Assembly: GCF_029407905.1 (NCBI RefSeq)
Contig: NC_073634.1
Coordinates: forward strand, 29,525,501 to 29,589,500
DNA: 64,000 bases
Reading direction: 5' to 3'
Origin: Bubalus kerabau
Taxonomy: Eukaryota > Chordata > Mammalia > Artiodactyla > Bovidae
Positions 32,461 through 44,115 of the stretch are shown here, one piece after another. How positions within the stretch are numbered: the stretch's first letter is position 1; each line of letters opens with the position of its first letter. Position numbers and translations under genes: made by a program. Below the pieces are notes generated by a model. That model was not told the origin of the DNA and searched no databases. It saw nothing but the letters and a program-made list of their open reading frames with translations.

Positions 32461-34262
32461 ATCAGTTCAGTTCAATCACTCAGTTGTGTCTGACTCCTTG
32501 TGACCCCATGGCCTGCAGCACACCAGGCTTCCCTGTCCATCACCAACTCCCAGAGTTTACTCAAACTCATGACCATTGAGTCGGTGATGCCACCCAACCA
32601 TCTCACCCTCTGTCATCCCGGTCTCCTCCCGCCTTCAATCTTTCCCAGCATCAGGGTCTTTTCAAATGAGTCAGTTTTTTCACATCAAGTGGCCAAAGTA
32701 TTGGAGTTTCAGCTTCAACAGCAATCCTTCCAATGAATATTCAGGACTGATCTCCTTTAGGATGGACTGGTTGGATCTCCTTGCAGTCCAAGGGACTCGC
32801 AAGAGTCTTCTCCAACACCACTGTTCAAAAGCATCAATTCTTCAGTGCTCAGCTTTCTTTATAGTCCAACTCTCATATCCATATATGACTACTGGAAAAA
32901 CCATAGCTTTGACTAGATGGACATTTGTTGGCAAAGTAGTGTCTCTGTGTTTTAATATGCTGTCTAGGTTGGTCATAACTTTTCTTCCAAGGAGCAAGCG
33001 TCTTTTAATTTCATGGCTGCAATCACTATCTTCCGTGATTTTGGAGCCAAAAAAAAAAAATAAGTCTGTCACTGTTTCTATTATTTCCCCATCTATTTGC
33101 CATGAAGTGATGGGACCTGATTCCATGATCTTAGTTTTTTTAAATGTTGAGGTTTAAGCCAACTTTTTCACTCTCCTCTTTCACTTTCATCAAGAGGCTC
33201 TTTAGTTCTTTGCTTTCTGCCCTAAGAGTGGTGTCATCTGCATGTCTGAGGTTACCGATATTTCTCCCAGCAATCTTGATTCCAGCTTGTGCTTCATCCA
33301 GCCCAGCATTTCTCATGATGTACTCTGCATATAAGTTAAATAAGCAGGGTGACAATATACAGCCTTGACGTACTCCTTTCCTAATTTGGAACCAGTCTGT
33401 TGTTCCATATTCAGTTCTAACTGTTGCTTCTTGACCTGCATACAGATTTCTCAGGAGGCAGGTCAGGTGGTCTGGTATTCTCATCTCTTTAAGAGTTTTC
33501 CACAGTTTGTTGTGATCCACACAGTCAAAGGCTTTGGCATAGTCTAAAGCAGAAGTAGGTGATTTTTGGAACTCTCTTGCTTTTTCAGTGACCCAACGGA
33601 TGTTGGCAATTTGATCTCTGGTTCCTCTGCCTTTTCTAAATCCAGCTTGAGCATTTGGAAGTTCACAGTTCATGTACTGTTGAAGCCTGGCTTGGAGAAT
33701 TTTGAGCATTACTTTGCTAGCATGTGAGATGAGTGCAATTCTATGGTAGTTTGAGCATTCTTTGGCATTGCCTTCCTTTGGGATTGGAATGAAAACTGAC
33801 CTTTTCCAGTCCTGTGGCCACTGCTGAGTTTTCCAAATTTGCTGGCATATTGAGTGCAGCACTTTCACAGCATCATCTTTCAGGATTTGAAATAGCTCAA
33901 TTGGAATTCCATCACCTGCACTAGCTTTGTTCGTAGTGATGCTTCCTAAGGCCCACTTGATTTCACATTCCAGGATGTCTGGCTCTAGGTGAGTGATCAC
34001 ACCATCGTGATTATCTGGGTCGTGAAGATCTTTTTTGTACAGTTATTCTGTGTATTCTTGCCACCTCTTCTTAATATCTTCAGCTTCTTTTAGGTCCATA
34101 CCATTTCTGTCCTTTATTGAGCCCATCTTTGCATGAAATGTTCCCTTGGTGTCTCTTATTTTCTTGAAGAGATCTCTAGTCTTTCCCATTCTATTGTTTT
34201 CTTCTATTTCTTTGCATTGATTACTGAGGAAGGTTTCTATAATCCTCAACTATTTTTAACTC
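32461..34262 (-). mobile_element. BovB (RTE) LINE, about 1.8 kb, 5' truncated
   Basis: The longest BovB copy here, minus orientation, 3' tail at 32461. It carries RT segments in order on the minus strand: WPQDWKRSVFIPIPKEG, QAGFRKGRGTRDQIANIRWV, the motif A region DYAKAFDCVDHNKL, VRQGCILSPCLFNLYAEYIM, and the YADD position, where Tyr is replaced by His (LRHADDTTL). The open frame 34000-33140 is 286 codons; stops and frameshifts separate it from the pieces at 33126-32842 and 34249-34043. The endonuclease domain is missing. No clear target-site duplication was found. Confidence 0.92.
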
Positions 34263-34263
34263 T

Positions 34264-34840
34264 GGACTACTTCAATTCATTTCTAATCTCTCATTATGCA
34301 ACTCTCACCAGATTATTTTGAAGTGAATCTCAGATAACTGAGGTACCATTTTCAGATAACAACTGAGATAACAGATAATCCCAGATAACATTTTTCTATA
34401 ACTATTTCAGTATGTACTTATACAAGATAACATTAAAAAATGATTGCAATGCCAAATCCTATGCAGAATAATTCTTTGATGATCTGGTCAGTTTCCAAAT
34501 TTTCTCCATTGTCTCCTAATTTTTTTTACAGTGTAATTTTTTTGAAAACAGGATCCAAATTAAATTCCAAATATTGTTATTATTGATATGTTTAAGTCTT
34601 TTTAACCTATTAATAAATATTCCCTTGACATGTCTCTTTTCCAGCCCTTGCTGTCTATTTTAGAAGAAACTGGGTGTTTTGCAGAGTTTCCCATAACTTG
34701 AATTTTGCTAATTGCACTTGATCAATGAGTTCCTCTATCCCTGCATTTCCTATTTCCCATTAGAGATTTGATGAAACTCAGATTTGATATTTTTTGTTTT
34801 GCTTAGTTGGTCAAGATAATGGTGGTGTGAAATTTCATCA
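34264..34840 (-). mobile_element. Old L1M 3' UTR relic
   Basis: AGATTATTTTGAAGTGAATC, GACATGTCTCTTTTCCAGCC and GTTTTGCAGAGTTTCCCATA follow the reverse complement of L1M 3' UTRs. It appears to continue left of the BovB copy (about 32390-32460), so the BovB landed in it. Confidence 0.6.
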
Positions 34841-35310
34841 GTAATCACAGGGACGTGTGGTCATTTCCTTATTATGATTACCTTGGTTCATGAATTCATG
34901 AGGGAGTTGAAAATGGTGATGTTCTGTTGTTCTTTCTTCATTTATTACTTGGGCCCTTCCATTTGGATGCTTTCAGTTATAGTTTATATAGGAAAAACAG
35001 ATAAATATTTGATTCTTTCTCTTCAATTACTATTTTCAAAATAAATTGGTTCTTTGCATTCTTCAGTGGTCAGCAGTGAGGCATTTAAAAATTACCATTA
35101 TGAACTAATGTGTTTCAGTTTAGTTACATTTCTTATCTGTGTAAATATTCACAGTATCCCATCTTTGGCCAATGGACCCTTTCCCTATTGTCTCTTGAAT
35201 CCTTTTGATATAACCTCTAATTCTGTAAGGCTTTCTTGTTTTCTTGTGTGCATGATGTTCCAGGCTTATCTTGTATAATTCCTGGCATTCTTCCTCAGCT
35301 TGCCTGCCTT
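34841..35310. other. CAMKMT intron 1, nothing firmly recognised
   Basis: May be a continuation of the old L1M; no exon seen. Confidence 0.4.
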
Positions 35311-35323
35311 ATCTTAGTTCCTT

Positions 35324-35532
35324 GAATGTTTAGTTGCTCAGTCATGTCTGACTCTTTGCAACCCCATGGACTATAGCCCACTAGGCTCCTCTGTCCATGG
35401 GGATTCTCCAGGCAAGAAAGAATGCTGAGTGGGTTGCCATGCTCTCCTCCAGGGGATCTTCCCAACGCAGGGATTGAACCCAGGTTTCCCGCATTGCCGA
35501 CAGATTCTTTACCATCGGAACCACCAGGGAAG
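35324..35532 (-). repeat. Bov-tA SINE
   Basis: Full element from TTAGTTGCTCAGTCATGTCT to ACCACCAGGGAAGC, minus orientation. The flanking repeats are ATCTTAGTTCCTT (35311-35323) and ATCTTGGTTCCTT (35533-35545), with one mismatch. Confidence 0.9.
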
Positions 35533-35545
35533 CATCTTGGTTCCT

Positions 35546-35625
35546 TAACCAGGGATTATTAAACCCATGCCCTTGGCAGTGAAAGCTGGGAGTCTCAGCC
35601 ACTGGACCACTAGGGAATTCCCCTT
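35546..35625 (-). repeat. CHR-type SINE fragment
   Basis: CCCATGCCCTTGGCAGTGAA and CCACTGGACCACTAGGGAAT on the minus strand. The Bov-tA to its left probably inserted next to or into this copy. Confidence 0.7.
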
Positions 35626-35918
35626 ACTTTGATTTAATAAAAATTGTCATTTAGAGACAGCAGTATGTGCATTAAGTGAGTTCATTGCTGCTAGTTTGGG
35701 CATTGGTTTTAGACCTTTTCAGTGGTCAGATGTAGGCAATACATGTATAGTTTTAAAAAATGAAATATATCATTAATTTATATTATACTTCATTCACATT
35801 CAGGGCTACAGTGTTTTTGCTTAACCTCATTAGTCTTAACAGCTGTATTGCCTTTCTGTCTTATTTAAGAACCCAGTTTGCAATGACACCAACAAAATTA
35901 CTTATTTGGTTTATCTTA

Positions 35919-36055
35919 ACACACACACACACACACACACACATACACACACACACCCGCTCAGAATAACATACTGCTCCTGTCTGGGTGTACACACGTG
36001 CACACACACACATACACACACAGGCTCAGAATAACATACCTGCTCCTGACTAGGT
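35919..36055. repeat. Duplicated (CA)n plus 31-bp unit
   Basis: A (CA)n array is followed by the block GCTCAGAATAACATAC...CTGGGT (35959-35989), then a second (CA)n array and a near copy of the same block (36024-36055). Confidence 0.85.
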
Positions 36056-36419
36056 AGTATGCTTTGAAATTCAACTTTTACCCCCTAATTCTACAATCTG
36101 TTGAAAGTGCTGCTTGTCTTCTCAGACCTTCCCTTTGGAATTGAATGTCTCACAGAAAGAGTGGTCACAAAAGCCAGACTCCTCTCACTAGATTTACCTT
36201 GTTAGATATTAGACTGGTAGATCTTCAGTATCGTCCTTGTTCTCTGATGCCTTTGAGTAGTGTTTTAAAATGTTTTATGCATCTTTTCTAGTTGTTTTCA
36301 GTAAGACTTTGGTCTGAATTATCTGCCATTATCAGAAATGAAAGTCCCCTTACCTCTTAAACGTTGAACATTGTATTTATATAATATTTGTGACCACAAT
36401 ATTTGGTTTTATTTCAAAG

Positions 36420-36592
36420 GTTCTGAAACAAAAACACCTGGATGACTGTCTACGACATATATCTGTAAGAAGATTTGAATCATTTAATCTGTTTTCAGTA
36501 ACAGAAGTCAAAAAAAGGGAAACTGAAGAGGAAGCTGGCGCCTGGGTCCAATATACAAGCATCTTCTATCCTGAATACAGTATTTTCGTAAG
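36420..36592 (+). CDS. CAMKMT: CAMKMT exon 2 (residues 47-103 plus two bases of codon 104)
   Basis: A 173-nt exon with acceptor ATTTCAAAG and donor GTAAG|GTAAAT. It continues phase 0 from exon 1 and ends with AG of an Arg codon that exon 3 completes. The product begins Val-Leu-Lys-Gln-Lys-His-Leu-Asp-Asp-Cys-Leu-Arg-His and contains SVRRFESFNLFSVTE, a Glu-rich KRETEEEAGAW stretch and VQYTSIFYPEYSI, all expected of CAMKMT. The segment lies before the S-adenosylmethionine-binding fold. There are no in-frame stops within the exon. Confidence 0.96.
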
Positions 36593-38270
36593 GTAAATAT
36601 CACTCCAGTTAAGATTTTTTTTTAAAGCATTTTTCTCTTGTAAAAGAAAAACAATCTACCAAGAATCGAATTGTTCATTCTATTGAATTTGCAAGCAGTC
36701 TTTATCAGAATTTAGGTTTTATAACTTTGTGTTGGGAAATACTGCTTTAACTGGGTCTTGCTATGTTCTCAGAACTAAAGAAAAAACATTCCAAGGAATG
36801 TATTGGCATTTGGAGATAAAATTCAAATCAGAGAGTTCATTTAACTGTTCTCTCATAACATTTGATGTGAAAAAAAGCCAAGTTCTTCTTGAGCCTGAAA
36901 GTGAAAACAGACTTTTTCCAAACTACTCTTTAAGTAGTAGTTATTTGAAAAATCAAGCTTTGGTATTTTTCCTATTCATGTTTTGTCACTTTCAGAAGAA
37001 TCTTAAAAATAGGAGGAGAAAATTCAGCTGAAAGCAGTGATATTGTGAAAAGCATACAGACTGTTCTGGTTTTAAAAATCATTAGAAAAGAGTGAAGAGA
37101 GTTAAGATACCATTTTTACAGAATTAATTTTTCTCTCCCAGTTATAGTCTAGCATGTTGCAACATTACTTCAGGTGTTTGATTTTTATAAAATCTGCCTT
37201 TTTTGACAGGATTACACATTTTGAAAGGAAGGGAGAAGCACATTTACAGTAATTGTAGAAAGAGCAAAAAGCATTTTAAGTGGAAATATGTCTGAATACA
37301 GTTTAGGTGAGTTTAGGAATAATTTTAAGAAAAATGTTTTCACAAAGGATGTCTATTTATAGTATATGTTTCTTGAACTATTTTAGTTTAAGATATCTAA
37401 GCTTTGAAAGATACTGTAACAGCTGAATATTTAGGATTTGGATAAAAATTGATTAGGGTGGTCAGGGAAGTACAGTTAGGATCTGGTTTCATAATACTGC
37501 TTTACTTAAAACTCTAAATAGGGATAAAAACTTTGGGGTTTGTGTACATTCATTGTGAAGTTCTAATTAGAACACCTCAATTGCCTGGCATTTGTGATGG
37601 AGGTGATTAGCTTAGTCCTTGATTAGGAAGGAAAGAAAACTGTATGAAATACTTACTGTATGCCAGGTATAGCACCAGGTGCTTTGATGTATTCTAATTC
37701 ATGTACTCCTTCCAATAAATCTGTGAAGCGGGAATGAAGATAATTAAGCAATTGGAAGATGGAGTCTATAAGGATATTAAAGAGAAGGAGAAACAGTAAG
37801 GTATAAAGTTCTAAAACTTATCTTCTGCCTCCACCATGATAAGAGGCAATAAGTGTGAACTGTGCCAAGAATAACTTCCTGACGTCTTCAAGGCCCTGGT
37901 AAGACTTAGCCAGAGAAAATGTGAACTTTTCTGTTCCTAGGAGTTTTCAAAATAAGACATTGTTTCATACTTGGAGAACACTTGGTGGAGATGACCTTGA
38001 TATAGAAGCAAGACTCTTCTCCAGCAGTGTGGCTCTTTGTGATATAACTGTTTTTGAAAGAATAAATATTTCTATGTAAATATTACACTAAATCCTATAG
38101 AAAGATTCTTTATAGAAAGAAGACAGGTGGCTGAGCTAGAATTTTGGCACAATGGCTGCCAAGATTTTTTCTCTTTTTTCCAAACTAGCTGGTATCTCTC
38201 CACGTCAGTAAACATATAGAATTCTAGAGCTGAATTATGATCTTAGAATAAAAATGTATAATCATAGCAA
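36593..38270. other. CAMKMT intron 2, 5' part
   Basis: Mostly unassigned. A MIR-like segment occurs around 37650-37740 (ACTGTATGCCAGGTATAGCA). No further exon recognised. Confidence 0.5.
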
Positions 38271-38279
38271 CATTAATAA

Positions 38280-38470
38280 TGGCTGACAGTTGAGTGCCGG
38301 GCCTTGTGACAAGCACTTTCGTGAGTGGTTTACATGTACTAGCTTATTTAATCCACACAGCATCTTATGGGTAAATGCTGTTTTTATCTTCATTTACAGA
38401 TGAGAATATAAATAAGTTGATTGAGGTCACACAGCCAGCGATTGATTGTGACCCTATTCAAACACTGGTG
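38280..38470 (+). repeat. MIR SINE relic
   Basis: GTGCCGGGCCTTGTGACAAG, CATTTACAGATGAGAATATA and GAGGTCACACAGCCAGCGAT give a clear MIR order. Confidence 0.8.
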
Positions 38471-38489
38471 GTCTGGTTTCTCACCTGTA

Positions 38490-38700
38490 CTTAAAAAAAT
38501 TTTTGTTTTGAATTAATTACAGACTCTTAGGAAGTTGCAAAAGTATATGAGGAGTTCCATGGACCCTTCCCTCAACTATCTCCATCAGTAACATCTTATA
38601 TAATGATAGTCACAGCTTGAACTTTTAACTTCTGTACATCCTGCCTCTTGTAAGTCAGTCTTGTATTCATTTTTCAGAGGAAGGGATTGAGATCTGTCAT
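38490..38700 (-). mobile_element. Old L1M 3' UTR fragment
   Basis: AATTACAGACTCTTAGGAAG and AAAGTATATGAGGAGTTCCA followed by TCAGTAACATCTTATATAAT match old L1 3' UTR order in reverse complement. Confidence 0.55.
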
Positions 38701-38721
38701 ACATATAATTTCACAAGCAAA

Positions 38722-38825
38722 TCATTGCCATTGCCATCTCCAGGGGGTCTCCCTGACTCAGGAATTGAACCAAGCTCTCCTGCATTGCAGGCAGATTCTT
38801 TACCAGCTGGACCACCAGGGAAGCG
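38722..38825 (-). repeat. Bov-tA SINE 5' half
   Basis: GCCATCTCCAGGGGGTCTCC through GGCAGATTCTTTACCAGCTG to CCACCAGGGAAGC, minus orientation. The 3' half is missing. Confidence 0.82.
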
Positions 38826-39074
38826 CATGTACCCTGTGAGTGTTCAGTAAATAAAAACTTGTGATGTAATGGTTTGCTTATGAAATTATATATGTGACAG
38901 ATTGTCCTTATACATGTAGGGTATCATAGGTACCCCTTTAAAACTTGGCAAGATTGGCAACTGAGGCAAGTGTGGATACTGAATTTATATTTAAAAAGTA
39001 CAGTTTTAATGTTAGTAATATTAACAGCAGGGGTGACTTTTTTTTTTTTTTTTTGATACTAGGTAATCTAGTAT

Positions 39075-39215
39075 GCTTTTTTTTTTTTAATTTTTTTAAA
39101 AATTTTATTTTATTTTTAAACTTTACAATATTGTATTGGTTTTGCCAAATATTGAAATGAACCCGCCACAGGTATACATGTGTTCCCCATCCTGAACCCT
39201 CCTCCCTCCTCCAAC
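39075..39215 (-). mobile_element. L1 3'-end insertion, 5' truncated
   Basis: Minus-oriented: poly(T), then AAACTTTACAATATTGTATT, TTTTGCCAAATATTGAAATG and CACAGGTATACATGTGTTCC. It is the same L1 3' end as the one at 12716-12813. Confidence 0.78.
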
Positions 39216-39263
39216 AGCTTTTGTTCTCTTGTGTTTTATTTTGTATTTTAGAAGGAACTTTAT

Positions 39264-39922
39264 GTGTGTGTTGTGTTCAGTTGCTAGGTCGTGTCTGACT
39301 CTTTGCAGCCCTGCGGCCTGCAGCCTGCAGCCAGGCTTCCCCATCCTTCACATCTCCTGGAGTTTGCTCGGATTCATATCCATTGAGTTGGTGATGCTAG
39401 CTAACCATCTCATCCTCTGCCACCCCCTTCTACTTTTGCCTTCAATCTTTCCCAGTATCAGGATCTTTTCCAATGAGTCGGCTCTTTGAATCCGGTGGCC
39501 AAGATACTGCAGCTTCAGCTTCAGCAAATCCTAAAAGATGATGCTGTTAAAAGTGCTGCACTCATTATGTTAGTAAATTTGGAAAACTCAGCAGTGGCCA
39601 CAGGACTGGAAAAGGTCGGTTTTCATTCCAATCCCAAAGAAAGTGAGAGTATTGTGCCAAAGAATGTTCAAACCATTAGACAGTTGTGCTCATTTCACAT
39701 GCTGGTAAGGTTAGTGTCAAAATCCTTCTTCAAGCTAGGCTTCAACAGTGAACTGAGAATTTCCAGGTGTACAAGCTGGATTTAGAAAAGGCAGAGGAAC
39801 CAGAGATCAAATTGCCAACATTAGTTGGCTTGTCAAGAAAGCAAGGGAATTCCAAAAAAGCATCTACTTCTGCTTCATTGACTATGCGAAAGCCTTTGTC
39901 TGTGTGGATCACAACAAACTGC
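39264..39922 (-). mobile_element. BovB LINE with 5' inversion (twin-priming structure)
   Basis: One insertion bounded by the perfect 14-bp repeat AGAAGGAACTTTAT at 39250-39263 and 39923-39936. The left part (39264 to about 39527) is the 3' end of BovB in minus orientation. The right part (about 39528-39922) is an internal BovB RT segment in plus orientation, including GATGATGCTGTTAAAAGTGC and the motif A region ending YAKAFVCVDHNKL, in broken frames. The switch lies at CAGCTTCAGCTTCAGC|AAATCC. Confidence 0.9.
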
Positions 39923-40587
39923 AGAAGGAACTTTATAGCACCTTCAAAATGTGATGCAGTGTATGTAGAAAATAATTCATTGGGTCATGTTTTCATGAAG
40001 CTTAAATTACAGATATGGGCCAATTATAATCTAATTTTCTAGGTTATTTTAAACTCCAATCATGATTATGTAATTTGCTTGCATATACATATAATCAGAG
40101 TTTCAATAAATCAAAATGTTCCCTTGATATTTTTTAAAATGTTCCTATTTTAATGTACAAATAATGTACAAATCTAGTTTCCTCTAACTAGTAGATGTAA
40201 GACTGAAAAAATAAGGCTTTAGCCATTTGTTTTTGAAAGAGCTCCAAAGTAAGTTGCATCTAGAATCATGTTTTTTAAACCTTGTCCTTCTGAAAATCTT
40301 TGTTCTTATGCAGCCTTTGAGGACCCATTCCACTCTCTGGCTTACTGTTTCTAATTTTGGTGTCCACCTTTTTTTGTAATCAAGGTAAAAAGTAATCATT
40401 TTAACCACTTTGAATTGTGCAATTAGTGGTTTTTAGTACATTTACAATGTTGTGGAATCATCACCACTCTCTAATTTCAAAAATTTTTCATCACCATGAA
40501 ATGAAGCCCCAATTCCCATTACTAGTAACTCTCCATCTTACTCCTTCCTCTTCCTCCTGGCAGCCACTTACCAACTTTCTATCTATG

Positions 40588-40768
40588 TGCTGCTGCTGCT
40601 GCTAAGTCGCTTCAGCCATGTCTGACTCTGTGTGACCCCATAGATGGCAGCCCACCAGGCTCCCCCGTCCGTGGGATTCTCCAGGCAAGAACACTGGAGT
40701 GGGTTGCCATTCCCTTCTCCAGTGCATGAAAGGGAAAAGTGAAGGTGAAGTCGCTCAGTCGTGTCCCC
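40588..40768 (-). repeat. Bov-tA2 SINE, partial
   Basis: A GTGCTGCTGCTGCTGCTAAG tail start, a full first unit, the GGGAAAAGTGAAGGTGAAGT linker and the start of a second unit, minus orientation. Confidence 0.88.
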
Positions 40769-41009
40769 TATTCTGGACATTTTATATAAGTAGAATCATA
40801 TGATATATGCCCTTTTATGTTTGGCTTCTTTCACTTAATGTAATGTGTTTTGATTAATCTATGTTACAGCATATATCAATACTCCATTCCTTTTTTATGG
40901 CTGAATAATATTCCAGTGTATGGACAATTCCATATTTTGTCTATGCATTCATCAGTTGATGAATATTTGGGTAATTTCTATTTTTTGGCTATTATGAATA
41001 ATGCTACTA

Positions 41010-41364
41010 AGAGACTTACTTGGTGATCCAGTGGTTAAGAATCTGCCTGCCAATGCAGGGAACTCAGGTTTAGTCAGGGAACTGAGAGCCCACATGATTC
41101 AGAGCAACTAAGCCCGTGTACCACAACTGATGAGCCCACACTCTACAGCCTGTGAACCACAACTACTGAACCCATATACCCAGCTACTGAAGCCCACATG
41201 CCTACATCCCATGCTCTGTAACAACAGAAGCCACTACAACGAAAAGATTGCCCGCCACAACTAAAGTAGCCCTTGCTTGCCACGACTAGAGAAAGCTCAC
41301 GTGCAGCAATGAAGACCCAGCAGAGACATAAATAAAATAAAAATTTTTTAAAAAAGGAGAGAAA
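41010..41364 (+). repeat. CHR-1-type long SINE
   Basis: ACTTACTTGGTGATCCAGTG head, then repeated CCACAACTACTGA-type segments and a (TAAA)n tail. The perfect 13-bp duplication AATAATGCTACTA is at 40997-41009 and 41365-41377. Confidence 0.92.
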
Positions 41365-41400
41365 AATAATGCTACTATGAACATTCATGTATACATTTTT

Positions 41401-41508
41401 ATGTGAATGTATAATTTTTTAATTCTCTTAGGTGTGTCCTGAGGGGCAAGATTATACATGAATATATAACTTTTTAAATCATAAGTGTTTCCTGAGGGGC
41501 AAGATTAC
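41401..41508. repeat. About 54-bp tandem duplication
   Basis: Two adjacent units share TCCTGAGGGGCAAGATTA and a preceding ATATATAACTTTTTAA-like stretch, within the L1M relic. Confidence 0.75.
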
Positions 41509-42079
41509 TGGGTCATATAGTAACTCTTTATTTAACTTTTTGAAGAATGTCCAAATTGTTTTGTGCAGTGGCTGTGCCATTTTACCTACTAGGAATATAA
41601 GAGAGTTCTAGTTTCTCCCCATGCATGCAAGCTCCTATGATTTTTCCTATATTATTATTATTTTTATGATTACCATTCTAGTATGAAGTGATATCTTACT
41701 GTTGTTTTGATTTGTAGTCCCCCAGTGACTAAGTATGTTTTACGTTTTTTCATGTGCTCATTGGCTATTTGTATATCTTATTTGCAGAAATGTCTCTTCA
41801 AGTCCTTTGCCCATTTTTATTAAGGTTGTTTTTCTCTGTTGTTGAATTGTGAGAGTTCTTTATATATTCTGGATAGTTGAACCATATCAGATGTGTGATT
41901 TGCAAATAATTTGTCTCATCTTGTGGTTTATCTTTTCACTTTCTTGATAGTGTCCTTTGGTATATAGAAGTTTTCAGTTTTGTTCAAGTTCAATGTATCT
42001 TTTATTTTATTTTATTTTTGTCATTTGTTGTTTGTGTGTTATGTGCCGTATTTAGCCCTCTTGTACCTTTATGAGTGAA

Positions 42080-42278
42080 AGTTATTCAGTCATGTCTGAC
42101 TCTTTGCAACCCCATGGACTGTAGCCTGCTAGGCTCCTCTGTCCATGGGATTCTCTAGGAAAGAGTCCTGGAACAGGTTACCATTCCCTTTTCCAGGAGA
42201 TCTTCCCAAATCAGGGATTGAACCCACGTCTTCTGCATTGCAGGTGGTTTCTTTACCATCTGAGCCACCAGGTAGGCT
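42080..42278 (-). repeat. Bov-tA SINE
   Basis: Full minus-oriented element from TCAGTCATGTCTGACTCTTT to GAGCCACCAGGTAGGC, more diverged than most copies here. Confidence 0.87.
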
Positions 42279-42472
42279 TCAAATTTTTCTCTGATAGCTT
42301 TTTTTTTTGCTCTTCAAATAATTGTTTGCCCCAGTGACTTGCTCCTTATTTCTTACTCCATGGGCCATTCCTGGGAAAAATCAAAGGTCCTTAGTACTAG
42401 CATAGCTTTAGGTGCTTGTAAAAATGGTTGGTTGACTTTTGGAGGAAGAAACTGGCTACTGGTAAATTTTCT

Positions 42473-42660
42473 TTCAGCTTTATTGAGATATAGTTGACAT
42501 ATATTGACATATATTTATTGAGATATAATTAACATATACCATTGTGTAAATTTAAGATATATACTGTGTTGACTTCAATCACTTATCTATTGCAGAATGA
42601 TTAGCACCATACTATTAGCTAACACCCCTATCATGTCACATGATTATCATTTCTTTTTTG
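42473..42660 (-). mobile_element. Old L1-type 3' UTR fragment
   Basis: CAGCTTTATTGAGATATAGT is followed by a second TTTATTGAGATATAATTAAC about 40 bp on, so the segment has a small internal duplication. Confidence 0.5.
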
Positions 42661-42917
42661 TGGCTAAAGACCTAGGAAACAGTTAAAGCTTTGGAATTTA
42701 GGAGAAACATGGAGTGAACTTTTTATATCTTGGCTATGTTAGCAAAAAGTTGTCATCATTATACAACATTAATTATCGGTGTAATGGAAAGATTGAAGTT
42801 TGAGAAGTTCCCTTCCTTCTTGAGAAGTTGAGAAGTTCCAATACAATCCTGCTTAGGTAAACAGTTGAAAGATGAAGGGTAGACAAGATCTTATAGAGTT
42901 GACACTTGAATAAAGTA

Positions 42918-43118
42918 GATATTATTGTTGTTGTTCAATTGCTAAGTCATGTCTGACTCTTTGCAATCCTATAGACTATAGCCTGCCAGACTTCTATGTC
43001 CGTGGAGTTTTTCAGGGTTGCCATTTCTTTTCCCTGGGCATCTTCCTGACTCAGGTCTTGAACCTGCATCTCCTGCGTTAGCAGGTGGCTTCTGCACTCC
43101 TGAGCCACCAGGGAAGCC
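42918..43118 (-). repeat. Bov-tA SINE
   Basis: Minus-oriented with a GTTGTTGTTG tail. The perfect duplication TGAATAAAGTA is at 42907-42917 and 43119-43129. Confidence 0.9.
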
Positions 43119-43129
43119 TGAATAAAGTA

Positions 43130-43720
43130 AATAATTCTGAACAAAGAACAATCCTTGGGTTTGGAACAAAGGAAAGGGAACTTGAAATAATCAAACTGAA
43201 TATTTACCACACTGTGTCCGTGGTAGTTTTCTTACAGTTAGCACTAATCTGTATACCACTGAGGACAATGATTGTTGACCTTTTTCTTTCATGAGGTGCC
43301 ATCTTTTAGGGTTTCTCAACTTCATAGATAATTGCTTTTCTTCTTGTAAGTTTTTAGAGGTATGGGATTAGTTCTCCTGTTTCCCTATCCCTGATTCGAT
43401 TTAATGTCACAGGGTTTACTTTCTGTTCTTGGCTTCAACAAATAAGAATTCTTGGCTTTCTGTTCTTGGCTTTCAAGAAGATGAGTTTTGTGTCACTTTC
43501 TGTTTTAAATACTGCCTTTAACTTTTAAACATGCATTTTACCTTAATTATCCCAGTTTCTGCTGTTTAGAAATATTTAACTTGTTGCAAAATATATGTAC
43601 CTTTTTTTATTTTTTACTCTTGTCTCAGATTTCTTTTCAAATGTTTATTTCATCCTGATAGAGAGAGAGACAAAATGCATGAGAGAATCTCTTTATTAAA
43701 ACTAGACCATTAAGCAGTTG
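43130..43720. other. CAMKMT intron 2, nothing recognised
   Basis: No exon or repeat family named. A 40-bp local repeat of TTTCTGTTCTTGGCTT occurs at 43419-43472. Confidence 0.45.
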
Positions 43721-43724
43721 CTGT

Positions 43725-44115
43725 TTTAGGTATTTATCCTAAGGAAATAATCAGAAAAGATCTCAATGCTATTTCTATAAGGACGTTTGTTGAAGTAATA
43801 TGCATAAAGCACAATAGTGGGCATAGTCTAAAAATCCAACATAAGATGTTGGTTCAACAAATTGTGGTGCAATTATTTACTGGACTACTTGGCAGCCATT
43901 AAAATCATGTTGCAGGAGAATATTTAATAATGTGAGAAACTTTATAATATGTTAAGTGAAAAAAGTACAAATGCAAAATCGTATGGACAGTGTGCTCTGC
44001 TATTTAATGACAGGTCTGTGAACGTAGCATAAAATTTGAAGGCTATATACCAAACTATTAACTGTAGTTACCTCTGCATGATAGGATTATGGGCAGTTTT
44101 TCCTTGAGGAAGCTA
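43725..44115 (+). mobile_element. Old L1M 3' region
   Basis: GGTATTTATCCTAAGGAAAT, GGCAGCCATTAAAATCATGT and GTTAAGTGAAAAAAGTACAA follow L1M ORF2-end order, plus orientation. Confidence 0.65.

Larger units (their letters stand above)
40380..41990 (-). mobile_element. Old L1M 3' region, interrupted by two SINEs
   Basis: Minus-oriented L1M sequence (CTTTGAATTGTGCAATTAGT, ATGGCTGAATAATATTCCAG, AATAATGCTACT, GAACCATATCAGATGTGTGA) that continues on either side of the SINEs at 40588-40768 and 41010-41364. Confidence 0.75.

Noticed and set aside
33140..34000. Second reverse-transcriptase-like gene
   Set aside because: BovB LINE fragment with surrounding stops, and a His in place of the YADD Tyr.
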